Shown: one piece after another, positions 1-6,754 of the stretch
How positions within the stretch are numbered: the stretch's first letter is position 1
How the letters are laid out: each line of letters starts with the position of its first letter
DNA from: an uncultured Bacilli bacterium
GTDB lineage: Bacteria; Bacillota_I; Bacilli_A; RFN20; CAG-631
DNA: 15,243 nt
NCBI GenBank assembly: GCA_934202505.1
Contig: CAKPXW010000031.1
Span: 1 to 15,243, forward strand
Direction of reading: 5' to 3'
Program-made: the position numbers and the translations under genes
Notes under the pieces: model-generated
The model's input: only the letters and a program-made list of their open reading frames with translations
Databases searched by the model: none
What the model was told of the DNA's origin: nothing

Positions 1-2
1 TA

Positions 3-1310
3 ATTGTTCCTTCACAAATGGAAGCTTTAATTCGTTATATTGATAATAAAATTCAACAAAATGCTGTTTTGGATGATTTTTCTAAAAATGCTAAAGATGT
101 AGTTGATTTTTCTACAGATGATGCTTCAGTTACTATCGAAGCTCCTATTATTAAACTTTGTGATTCAATACTTAAAGATGCAATTAGTAGAGGAGCCTCA
201 GATATTCATATAGAACCTTCAACAGAACAAATTATAGTTAGATATAGAATTGATGGTAAACTTACTGTAATTGATAAAATGTCAATGAATTTATTTCAAT
301 CAATTTTAGCTCGTTTTAAAATTATGGCAGAAATGAATATTGCTGAAAGACGAGTTCCTCAAGATGGTAAAATAAACCTAGAAATTAATGGCCAAAAATA
401 TGATTTCCGTGTATCTACTATTCCAACAATTAATGGTGAAAAACTAGTTATAAGAATTTATAATATAAACCTTGCTTCAGGTAATATTTCAAATTTAGGT
501 CTTGATGCTAATCAAGAAAGAATTATTTTAGAAATGATTACAAGACCACATGGAATTATTTTACTTACAGGTCCTACAGGGTCTGGTAAATCTACAACTC
601 TATATACTTTTTTAAGATATTTAAATAGAGAAGATACAAACATTATTACTGTTGAAGACCCAGTAGAAAACCAAATTACTGGAATTAACCAAGTACAAGT
701 TAATGCTAAGGCTAATATGACTTTTGCTTCAGCTTTAAGATCAATATTAAGACAAGACCCTAACATTATAATGATTGGGGAAATTCGTGATGAGGAAACT
801 GCTCAAATTGCCACTCGTGCAGCTATTACAGGTCACTTAGTATTATCTACAATTCATACTAATGATGCTTCAGGAGTAGTTACAAGACTTATTAATATGG
901 GGATTCCCCCATATTTAGTTGCTGATTCTTTAATTGGTTCTATATCGCAAAGACTTGTTAGAAAATTATGTGATGAATGTAAAATAAAAGTAGAAACAAC
1001 TCCTGCTGAAATGCAAATGTTAAAAATTGATAAACCACAATTTATTTATAAACCATGTGGTTGTAAGGCTTGTAATAATACAGGCTATTCAGGTCGAGTT
1101 GGTGTATTTGAAATATTAGTTTGCGATGATTTAGTTAAAAATACAATTATGAGTAATAATTTTACTAGCGAAACTTTAAATAAAGTTGCTCATGATAAAA
1201 TGGAAACTATTATGGAAAATGCTGCAAGAAGAGTTTTAGCTGGTGTTACTTCCATTGAAGAATATGAACAATTATCAGAAGTAGTTGAAGTAAAAAATAT
1301 TCAAAGATAA
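3..1310 (+). CDS. GspE/PilB-family secretion/pilus assembly ATPase, 5' partial
   Basis: Cytoplasmic hexameric ATPase that powers pilin or pseudopilin assembly at the inner membrane. Numbering from the Met at 18: Asp box around 61-67 (SDIHIEP), Walker A GPTGSGKS at 185-192, Walker B region IIMIGEIRDEE at 250-260, and His box GHLVLSTIHTND at 272-283. A C-x2-C pair at 318/321 and cysteines at 347, 349 and 352 form the zinc-binding insert typical of GspE/PilB, which is absent from PilT. The frame stays open upstream of Met18 to the window edge (I-V-P-S-Q), there is no ribosome site before Met18, and the family usually has about 550 residues with an N-terminal domain. The gene therefore probably starts outside the window. 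It ends in TAA just before a hairpin terminator. PilB and GspE cannot be told apart without the neighbours. Confidence 0.93.
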   Translation: MVPSQMEALIRYIDNKIQQNAVLDDFSKNAKDVVDFSTDDASVTIEAPIIKLCDSILKDAISRGASDIHIEPSTEQIIVRYRIDGKLTVIDKMSMNLFQSILARFKIMAEMNIAERRVPQDGKINLEINGQKYDFRVSTIPTINGEKLVIRIYNINLASGNISNLGLDANQERIILEMITRPHGIILLTGPTGSGKSTTLYTFLRYLNREDTNIITVEDPVENQITGINQVQVNAKANMTFASALRSILRQDPNIIMIGEIRDEETAQIATRAAITGHLVLSTIHTNDASGVVTRLINMGIPPYLVADSLIGSISQRLVRKLCDECKIKVETTPAEMQMLKIDKPQFIYKPCGCKACNNTGYSGRVGVFEILVCDDLVKNTIMSNNFTSETLNKVAHDKMETIMENAARRVLAGVTSIEEYEQLSEVVEVKNIQR

Positions 1311-1317
1311 ATTATAG

Positions 1318-1350
1318 AGGCATAGTAGATAATTGCTATGCCTTTATTTA
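1318..1350 (+). terminator. Terminator after the secretion ATPase gene
   Basis: An 8-bp perfect stem, AGGCATAG (1318-1325) with CTATGCCT (1336-1343), closes a 10-nt loop and is followed by a T-rich tail. It lies 8 nt after the TAA of the ATPase gene, so it probably ends that transcript. The T-tract is interrupted, so the terminator may be only moderately efficient. Confidence 0.7.
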
Positions 1351-1425
1351 TTATAAAAAAACATTTTTTTTAAAATTATGTATTGAAAATCAATTGATTT
1401 TATTATACAATATGTAAGTGCTGAT

Positions 1426-1502
1426 GCCCACGTAGCTCAGTTGGATAGAGCATGCGCCTTCTAAGCGCAGGGTCACAGGTTCGAATCCTGCCGTGGGTAC
1501 CA
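1426..1502 (+). tRNA. tRNA-Arg (anticodon TCT)
   Basis: The cloverleaf folds by eye. The acceptor arm is 1426-1432 with 1492-1498 (first pair G-T), the D arm is GCTC/GAGC (1435-1438 and 1448-1451), and the anticodon stem is TGCGC/GCGCA (1453-1457 and 1465-1469). The loop is CTTCTAA with anticodon TCT at 1460-1462, which reads AGA, the dominant Arg codon in this window. The T arm has a TTCGAAT loop at 1480-1486, with its outermost pair mismatched (A-C). The discriminator is A1499 and CCA is encoded at 1500-1502. The gene stands alone between two terminators. Confidence 0.96.
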
Positions 1503-1517
1503 TAATAGAAGAATAGG

Positions 1518-1542
1518 CCTGATAAATGCTATCAGGTTTTTT
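1518..1542 (+). terminator. Rho-independent terminator of the tRNA gene
   Basis: A 7-bp perfect stem, CCTGATA (1518-1524) with TATCAGG (1530-1536), has a 5-nt loop and is followed directly by six Ts (1537-1542). It sits 15 nt after the tRNA CCA end. Confidence 0.88.
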
Positions 1543-1613
1543 GTTGCAATAATGGCATAATTTATATTTAAAATGTAGCATTTTATTTATCATATAGAAT
1601 ATTATAATTTTGT

Positions 1614-1665
1614 AGGTTGTTAATAGATTTCCTAGATGAAATCTATTATTAACCTTTTATTTTGA
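1614..1665 (+). terminator. Long hairpin, probable (possibly bidirectional) terminator
   Basis: Two 18-nt arms (1614-1631 and 1638-1655) pair over 16 Watson-Crick pairs, one G-T and one T-T mismatch around a 6-nt loop. A T-rich tail follows to about 1665. No gene ends directly upstream, so it either backs up the tRNA terminator or belonged to a gene now lost. Confidence 0.6.
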
Positions 1666-1876
1666 TTTTATATTTCCTTAAACTAAATGGGTGACTAAAA
1701 ATCCTCCATATGATATAGATACAAGTATTCTTAAAAAGATTATTCAACAGAAAATGTAATAACTTAATCTAATGGATATGCTTATTCTTTTATATGGAAT
1801 ATCATTATGTATTTTGAAATGAAATAAAAGAATTATTTTCTATTTGTATGATATAGAGTGATCAGCTACTTATTAA

Positions 1877-1921
1877 TTCTATATTGTAAAAGTCAACTAG
1901 GAAATTGTTCTATATTGTAAA
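1877..1921 (+). repeat. 14-bp direct repeat, two copies with 31-bp period
   Basis: TTCTATATTGTAAA occurs at 1877-1890 and again, identical, at 1908-1921, three turns of the helix apart. It lies 50-100 bp upstream of the likely promoter of the RhuM-Fic gene. The helical phasing would suit a DNA-binding protein, but the sequence is low in complexity. Confidence 0.5.
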
Positions 1922-1972
1922 TAATTTAATAAAAAATAATAAAAATATATCGGTAAAAAATCCAAAAAAATA

Positions 1973-1978
1973 TATAAT
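1973..1978 (+). promoter_or_regulatory. Possible -10 box for the RhuM-Fic gene
   Basis: There is a perfect TATAAT 60 bp upstream of the ATG at 2038. The matching -35 region (about 1950-1955, TCGGTA) is poor, so this is a weak call in AT-rich DNA. Confidence 0.3.
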
Positions 1979-2037
1979 ATAAATTAGACAAGACTTTTTA
2001 CAAATAACAAAATTTGAAAGGAGTATCGAGATATTTT

Positions 2038-2964
2038 ATGAATGGATTTAAAATTGTAAAATTTGTAGACAATAGTTTTGAAATTGATGTTAGAGCAGAT
2101 ATAAATAATGAAACTGTTTGACTTTCTCAAGAAGAAATGGCTTTGTTGTTTGATGTTGACCGTACAAGAATTGTTAGACATATTAATAATATCTATAAAG
2201 ACAAAGAGTTAGATATTACTTCAACATGTGCGGAAAACACACAAGTTCAACTAGAAGGAAATAGAAAAGTTAATCGAACTATAAAAATTTATAATCTTGA
2301 TATGATTATTTCTGTTGGGTATAGAGTAAAATCGCAAAGAGGCATTATTTTTAGAAAATGGGCCAACAAAGTTCTAAAAGAATATTTAATTCAAGGCTAT
2401 TCCATTAATGAAAAAAGAATAGAAGTACTTAATAAAACAATTGAAGTGCAAAATAAAATGCTTGCATCATCATTAAACATCGACCAAGAAGCATTAGTTA
2501 ATGTTATAGAAGAATATACTAAAGCTTTAGATTTATTAGATGATTATGATCATCAATGTTTAGTTAAACCAAAAGGCAATGAAACATTATATAAGTTATC
2601 ATACTCTGATTGTAAAATAATTATTGATTCGATGAAGTTTAAAAATATGTCATCAGTATTTGGCATTGAAAAAGAAAATGGAAAATTAGAAGGAATTCTA
2701 GCTGCCACCTATCAAAATGTTTTTGGGGTAGAAGTTTATCCTTCATTAGAAGAAAAAGCTGCTCATTTGCTATATTTTATAGTAAAAGATCATCCATTTA
2801 TTGATGGCTGTAAAAGAATTGCGGCAACATTATTCTTGGAATTTTTAAATATAAATCACGCATTAATTAAAAATGACAAAATGATAATATCTAACGATAC
2901 ATTAGTTGCAATTACCATTTTAACTACTGAATCAAAACCAGAAGAAAAAGAAGTTATCTACTAA
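2038..2964 (+). pseudogene. RhuM-type virulence protein with C-terminal Fic/Doc domain, interrupted by an in-frame TGA
   Basis: The full frame starts at ATG 2038, behind AAAGGAG (2017-2023), and would give 308 residues. Codon 28 (2119-2121) is TGA. Family members have Trp here, in ETVWLSQ-type sequence, and the reading frame matches the family on both sides of it. The N-terminal half is the RhuM DNA-binding-like region (VDRTRIVRHI, then ISVGYRVKSQRG). The C-terminal third is a Fic/Doc domain with HPFIDGCKR at 252-260, where the usual motif is HPFxDGNKR, so the Asn is Cys. Family knowledge: Fic enzymes transfer AMP or phosphate groups to target proteins, and the RhuM-Fic fusions have no clear role. 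Reinitiation at Met34 (2137) would give a 275-residue protein, but no good ribosome site precedes it. The sequence is otherwise intact, so this is either a recent nonsense mutation or a read-through/recoded gene. Confidence 0.75.
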
Positions 2965-3010
2965 ACTATAATTATGAAAAGTTCTAAGAGTCTTTATTTT
3001 TCTTTAACTT

Positions 3011-3054
3011 TATCTTTACTTATCATGCTGTAGAAAGCATAAAAAGTAAAGATA
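3011..3054. repeat. Long inverted repeat upstream of the Xre-type regulator
   Basis: The outer arms TATCTTTACTT (3011-3021) and AAGTAAAGATA (3044-3054) are perfect 11-bp complements. Nested inside is ATGCT/AGCAT (3025-3029 and 3036-3040) with a 6-nt loop. It ends 15 bp before the ATG of the small HTH gene. There is no T-tract, so a plain terminator is unlikely. An operator for that regulator or a leader RNA hairpin would fit. Confidence 0.65.
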
Positions 3055-3069
3055 TTAGGGCGTGTAACT

Positions 3070-3285
3070 ATGTATTCTTATAAGCTATTAGAAAACAAAC
3101 TTAAGGAAATTGGTTTAACTAAGTCTGACTTAATTACTAAACTTGGTATTTCATCTAAAACTATCGCAAAAATTGCAAAGGGAGAGAAAATTGCAAATAA
3201 CATTCTTGTCAAGATAGCAGATTATTTACATTGTAGTTCTAACGATTTATTCAAAGAACTTTGCGATATGGAAGAAAACATATGA
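3070..3285 (+). CDS. Small Xre/Cro-type helix-turn-helix regulator
   Basis: This 71-residue protein is nearly all one HTH domain. It has LTKSDLITKLGISSKTIAKIAKG at about 16-38 (helix 2, turn, recognition helix), followed by VKIADYLHCSSNDLF at about 47-61, the pattern of the short HTH_26/YozG-like Cro/C1 family. It has no ligand or peptidase domain. A purine-rich AGGG at 3057-3060 is the only candidate ribosome site. The large inverted repeat just upstream suggests autoregulation (inference). It ends with TGA at 3283-3285. It may control the upstream RhuM-Fic gene, act alone, or be what remains of a mobile element. Confidence 0.85.
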   Translation: MYSYKLLENKLKEIGLTKSDLITKLGISSKTIAKIAKGEKIANNILVKIADYLHCSSNDLFKELCDMEENI

Positions 3286-3376
3286 TTTTAAATAGAAATA
3301 ATATCAAAAATTTTTATTTGAATGGTTTACTATTATGACTTTATTTAACTTTAAAAAGTTATTTATAATATAAGCC

Positions 3377-3417
3377 TTATTCCCAAAAATTGTTTTTATT
3401 TTAAAATTTGGGAATAA
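3377..3417. repeat. Inverted repeat between the HTH and hydrolase genes
   Basis: Arms TTATTCCCAAA (3377-3387) and TTTGGGAATAA (3407-3417) are perfect 11-bp complements around a 19-nt AT-rich centre. The right arm is followed by A residues rather than Ts on the + strand. It could be a weak terminator for the HTH gene or an operator for the next gene. Confidence 0.55.
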
Positions 3418-3437
3418 AAAACAAAAGAAAGATGTTG

Positions 3438-3443
3438 TATAAT
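3438..3443 (+). promoter_or_regulatory. Possible -10 box for the hydrolase gene
   Basis: A TATAAT lies 44 bp upstream of the ATG at 3487, and the next upstream inverted repeat ends at 3417. No convincing -35 box stands 16-18 bp before it, so confidence is low. Confidence 0.3.
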
Positions 3444-3486
3444 ATTATTACCAATTAATGAAAATAATTTAGAAAGTGGGAATAGT

Positions 3487-4221
3487 ATGAAAATAACATT
3501 AGCAGCAATTGGATTTAAAACTTTTGATGTTCAATTTAATAAAAATTCCATATTATCTTCAATAAAAAAGTATGCTTCCACAACTGATCTAATTTTGTTT
3601 GGGGAAGCTTTTCTGCAAGGATTTAATTCTTTATCATGGAATTTTGAGATTGATAGAAATATAGCTATAACACAAAGTGATGAAATAATTGAAGAAATAT
3701 CGAAAGCTTGTTACAAATATCAAATTGCTGTTTCTTTTGGCTACTTTGAGCTTTTAAATGATAAAATCTATAGCAGTCAAATAACAATAAATAAAAAAGG
3801 AATAATTATAAATAATTATAGAAGAGTATCTATTGGATGGCGTGTTAAAGAAACAGATTTTCATTACATTGAAGGAAATAATTTGGAAGCATTTGATTTA
3901 AATGGACATAAAATGGCTATAGGATTATGTGGTGATTTATGGTATGAAGAAAATATAAAAAAAATAGCATCTTTAGGTATGGAAATAGTATTGTGGCCCG
4001 TTTATACGGATTTCAATTATAATAAGTGGAATAATTTTGAAAAATATGATTATGCTATCCAAGCAAAGTTATTAAATGTTCCTGTAGTATATGTAAATTC
4101 ATTTTGCCTTGATAGTGATGAAGAAAATATAGCAAAAGGTGGATCAGCATTATTTATTAATGGCAACATTATTGAAGAAATTCCTTCAGGTAAGGAAGGA
4201 TTTTTAACTATAAAATTATAA
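3487..4221 (+). CDS. Nitrilase-superfamily carbon-nitrogen hydrolase (divergent)
   Basis: This 244-residue cytoplasmic protein has the nitrilase fold layout, which hydrolyses C-N bonds of amides or nitriles. The general-base Glu is E40 in LILFGEAFLQG and the nucleophile is C148 in GLCGDLW. The second conserved motif reads NYRRVSIGWR (110-119), where canonical members have YRK with a catalytic Lys, so Arg113 takes that position. The C-terminal GGSALFINGNII (218-229) matches the family's final strand pair. The length is slightly short for the family (about 260-300). The start is preceded by a G-rich AAAGTGGGA. It appears monocistronic or paired with the next gene (51-bp gap). The substrate cannot be told; the Arg variant looks like a distinct subfamily rather than decay, because the rest is intact. 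Confidence 0.83.
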   Translation: MKITLAAIGFKTFDVQFNKNSILSSIKKYASTTDLILFGEAFLQGFNSLSWNFEIDRNIAITQSDEIIEEISKACYKYQIAVSFGYFELLNDKIYSSQITINKKGIIINNYRRVSIGWRVKETDFHYIEGNNLEAFDLNGHKMAIGLCGDLWYEENIKKIASLGMEIVLWPVYTDFNYNKWNNFEKYDYAIQAKLLNVPVVYVNSFCLDSDEENIAKGGSALFINGNIIEEIPSGKEGFLTIKL

Positions 4222-4272
4222 TAATGTATTTTATTATGGATAAACATTCATAAAAAGAAAAAGGAGACTTAT

Positions 4273-5040
4273 ATGAAAATAGAGATGATTGGCTATAATG
4301 ATGCAAAAACTATTGCAATATATAGTTGTATTAAAATAATGCCTTTTTTTCTTTCTTCTTTAATTATTTCATTTCTTTGTCTAATTCCAACTTTTATATT
4401 TAGAATATATGAATTAGCATTTGTTTTTATATTTCCAGTTTTATTAATTTTTATTATAATATTTCAATATATTATCAATATCAATTACAAAGAATTTTTA
4501 AAAGGAACAAAGGTTAGACATAAATTCGTATTTGAAAATTCCTCTTTATATAAAGATGGCAAAAAAATAAAAAATATAGAGAATATACGCTTATATAAAT
4601 TAAAAAAATATTTATTTTTAGAATTAGATAAATCTTATTATAGAATTTCAAATAATGATTTTTTAATAGGTTCTAGAGAAGAATTTCTAAATCAATTACG
4701 GTTTTATCCTAATCATTATATTGCTTTTAATTTACCATTTAAAACAGACAAAGAAATTATAGAAATTTTATTTAATGAAATTAACTTAGAAAATAAAGAA
4801 CGTTTATTTTATTCAAAAGATAAAAAAAGAGTTATTTATATTTATAAAAATTCTGTAGGTAGTTATTCAATTAACTATGAAAAAATATTCATTGCATATG
4901 ATGAGGAAAGATATTATTCAGGAAAATATGGTTGGTGGGAAGTAGACTATAATAATTCTACTCCATCATTTTATGGAACCATTGATGAAGCATTTAATGA
5001 TATTAAAAATGAAATACAAGATTTTATTGAATATAAATAA
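4273..5040 (+). CDS. Hypothetical membrane protein, two N-terminal helices and a soluble C-terminal part
   Basis: I do not recognise this 255-residue protein. Residues about 22-43 and 46-71 are strongly hydrophobic and form a helical hairpin. The rest is charged and probably cytoplasmic. Residues about 80-150 (short strands such as KFVFENSSLYKDG and YYRISNNDF) recall YcxB-like or PH-like membrane-anchored domains, but this is only an impression. The last 90 residues are rich in Tyr and Trp (GWWEV near 218-222). A perfect AAGGAG (4261-4266) precedes the ATG by 6 nt, so it is very likely translated. It follows the hydrolase gene on the same strand. Confidence 0.7.
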   Translation: MKIEMIGYNDAKTIAIYSCIKIMPFFLSSLIISFLCLIPTFIFRIYELAFVFIFPVLLIFIIIFQYIININYKEFLKGTKVRHKFVFENSSLYKDGKKIKNIENIRLYKLKKYLFLELDKSYYRISNNDFLIGSREEFLNQLRFYPNHYIAFNLPFKTDKEIIEILFNEINLENKERLFYSKDKKRVIYIYKNSVGSYSINYEKIFIAYDEERYYSGKYGWWEVDYNNSTPSFYGTIDEAFNDIKNEIQDFIEYK

Positions 5041-5141
5041 ATTATGATTTTATCTTATTTTACTTATTTAATTTGATTTTTAAATTAAAAATATTATTAT
5101 GACTTTTATATTTATATATGAATTTTAAATATTTATACTAA

Positions 5142-5170
5142 TTGATTTTTACTAAAAATAATGTTATTCT
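5142..5170 (+). promoter_or_regulatory. Promoter of the DUF4143 ATPase gene
   Basis: TTGATT (5142-5147), a 17-bp spacer and TATTCT (5165-5170) preceded by TG-T (an extended -10) make a good sigma-A-type promoter. The start point would fall near 5177, inside the first copy of the 40-bp repeat, so that repeat would form the 5' leader or a roadblock operator. The preceding 5041-5141 is plain AT-rich sequence with an all-AT 8-bp hairpin (5067-5074 with 5082-5089). Confidence 0.55.
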
Positions 5171-5171
5171 T

Positions 5172-5211
5172 ATTTCGTAAAAAGTCGGTTAACCGTAAAA
5201 ATACTAAATGA
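5172..5211 (+). repeat. 40-bp direct repeat, copy 1 (upstream of the ATPase)
   Basis: Identical over all 40 bases to 6603-6642. It contains the perfect palindrome CGGTTAACCG (5186-5195) and two CGTAAAAA octamers (5176-5183 and 5194-5201). It ends 14 bp before the ATPase ATG and abuts its ribosome site GAGGTGA (5210-5216). The flanking bases differ between the copies, so the identity stops sharply. Confidence 0.95.
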
Positions 5212-5225
5212 GGTGACATATAATC

Positions 5226-6515
5226 ATGATTGAAATCAAAAGAGACTATTATTTAAATCAGTTAATAGAAAAACAAGGTAATGGAATGGTAAAAATCATT
5301 ACTGGAATTAGAAGGTGTGGAAAAAGTTACTTACTTTTTAAATTATTTAGAAAATACTTATTACAAAATGGAATTAAGGAAAAGCAAATTATTGCTCTTT
5401 CATTAGATGATGATGAAAATGAAGAATACTTGGATCCTACAAAACTTTCTAAATATTTAAAATCAAAAATAACAAATGATGAAGAAAATTTTTTTATTTT
5501 GTTAGATGAGGCTCAACTTGCTATAACTGATGAAGAATATAAAGGTAAGAAAATGATACGATTATATGGTATTCTTAATAGCCTTTTAAAACATAAAAAT
5601 GTTGATGTGTATATTACAGGTAGTAATTCTAAGTTTTTATCTTCAGATATATTAACAGAGTTTAGAGGACGTGGAGATGAAATTAGAGTGTATCCTTTAT
5701 CTTTTGCAGAATTTATGTCTGTATATTCAAATGATGCTTATTCTGGGTATCGTGAGTATTCATTGTACGGTGGACTTCCTTATGTAGTAATAATTAAAAA
5801 AATAGAAGAAAAGATAAAGTATTTAAATACCTTATTTAAAAATACTTACTTAAAAGATATTATAGATAGACATAATTTAAAAAATGATATGGTTATGGAA
5901 AACTTAGTTAATATATTAGCTTCTGATATAGCAACTCTTACAAATCCTACAAAACTTGCTAATAGTTTTATATCACACTCTATAAAAACTAATGCAAATA
6001 CAATTTCTTCTTATATAGATTATCTTATTGATGCATTTATAATTTCTAAAGCTCAAAGATATGATATAAAAGGTAAAAAATATATATCTTCTCCATTTAA
6101 GTATTATTTTGAAGATATAGGATTGCGTAATGCAAGACTTAATTTTAGACAAATAGAGCCTACGCATGCAATGGAAAATATTTTATATAATGAATTAATT
6201 ATGCGTGGATTTAATGTTGATGTTGGCGTTGTTGAAAAATATACCAAAAATAGTAATGGACAAAATACAACTGTACTTTTAGAAATTGATTTTGTCTGCA
6301 ATAAAGGGAGCCAACGTTATTATATTCAATCGGCGTATTCAATTCCTGATATAAGTAAAATGGAACAAGAACAAGCTTCTTTAGACAGAATAGATGATTC
6401 TTTTAAAAAGATTATTGTCGTACAAGATAATATTGCTCCATGGCATAATGAAAAAGGATATCTAATTATAAATATTTTAGATTTCTTGCTTAAACCAAAT
6501 AGTTTAGAATTATAA
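5226..6515 (+). CDS. AAA_14/DUF4143-family ATP-binding protein
   Basis: This is a 429-residue protein of the AAA_14-DUF4143 family, common and often multi-copy in gut bacteria, with no settled function. Walker A is GIRRCGKS (27-34), Walker B is FILLDEAQ (90-97), the sensor-like strand is VYITGSNS (128-135), and RGRGDEIRVYPLSFAEF (147-163) holds the likely arginine finger. The C-terminal DUF4143 part has E353-x-D355 and Q368 in YYIQ, as in its restriction-endonuclease-like fold. Length is normal and the frame is intact. The start has GAGGTGA 9 nt upstream. A strong terminator follows. It stands alone, bracketed by a 40-bp direct repeat 1431 bp apart, which suggests a self-contained unit (inference). 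Roles as a toxin-like, defence or mobile gene are all open. Confidence 0.92.
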   Translation: MIEIKRDYYLNQLIEKQGNGMVKIITGIRRCGKSYLLFKLFRKYLLQNGIKEKQIIALSLDDDENEEYLDPTKLSKYLKSKITNDEENFFILLDEAQLAITDEEYKGKKMIRLYGILNSLLKHKNVDVYITGSNSKFLSSDILTEFRGRGDEIRVYPLSFAEFMSVYSNDAYSGYREYSLYGGLPYVVIIKKIEEKIKYLNTLFKNTYLKDIIDRHNLKNDMVMENLVNILASDIATLTNPTKLANSFISHSIKTNANTISSYIDYLIDAFIISKAQRYDIKGKKYISSPFKYYFEDIGLRNARLNFRQIEPTHAMENILYNELIMRGFNVDVGVVEKYTKNSNGQNTTVLLEIDFVCNKGSQRYYIQSAYSIPDISKMEQEQASLDRIDDSFKKIIVVQDNIAPWHNEKGYLIINILDFLLKPNSLEL

Positions 6516-6551
6516 TTTGATTGATTTTCGAAAATAAATTCTATAATTTTT

Positions 6552-6583
6552 AGTCCATTATTAGTGCAATAGTGGACTTTTTT
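6552..6583 (+). terminator. Rho-independent terminator of the ATPase gene
   Basis: An 11-bp stem (6552-6562 with 6568-6578, one G-T pair) has a 5-nt loop and is followed by six Ts, 36 nt after the stop codon. Confidence 0.9.
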
Positions 6584-6602
6584 ATGCTTAAATAATATAT
6601 TC

Positions 6603-6642
6603 ATTTCGTAAAAAGTCGGTTAACCGTAAAAATACTAAATGA
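6603..6642 (+). repeat. 40-bp direct repeat, copy 2 (downstream of the ATPase)
   Basis: Exact copy of 5172-5211, including the CGGTTAACCG palindrome. Like copy 1, it begins one base after a -10-like hexamer (TATATT, 6596-6601). Here no ribosome site or gene follows. It may be an attachment or duplicated target site, a second operator, or the leader of a lost gene. Confidence 0.95.
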
Positions 6643-6754
6643 CTTTATATATAGAAAAACTCTTTTAATAGATTAAAAACTGCAAATAATATGGACAAAA
6701 TAAAATATATTATTTATATAAACATAAAAGCATAGAAATTGAAATTTTTTAGTG

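Larger units (their letters stand above)
1543..2037. other. AT-rich region with no intact gene between the tRNA and the RhuM-type gene
   Basis: I see no credible gene in this stretch of about 495 bp. It contains a long hairpin (1614-1655), a 23-codon open piece ending in TAA at 1757-1759 that has no ATG start or ribosome site and may be a gene remnant, a 14-bp direct repeat (1877-1890 and 1908-1921), and a TATAAT-type -10 box (1973-1978). A scar-like stretch directly after a tRNA gene is what an old integration or deletion would leave, but no attachment-site duplication of the tRNA 3' end is visible. Confidence 0.5.

Noticed and set aside
1688..1759. Short open frame of 23 codons in the intergenic region
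   Set aside because: It has no ATG start or ribosome site, is cut off upstream by a stop and a terminator hairpin, and shows no recognisable family. It is at most a remnant.
2119..2121. TGA read as Trp because the host uses genetic code 4
   Set aside because: Other genes encode Trp with TGG throughout, for example many in the 515-residue subunit. TGA also serves as a sensible stop at 3283-3285, at 8021-8023 (overlapping the next ribosome site) and at 14193-14191 (ATGA overlap).
5219..5224. TATAAT directly before the ATPase start codon as a -10 box
   Set aside because: It would place transcription start inside the gene, downstream of a good ribosome site and ATG. The TTGATT-N17-TATTCT promoter upstream fits better.
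5172..6642. The 40-bp repeats as a CRISPR array or insertion-sequence ends
   Set aside because: There are only two copies, spaced 1431 bp apart and in direct rather than inverted orientation, with no transposase or cas gene. A direct-repeat cassette or operator is the better description.
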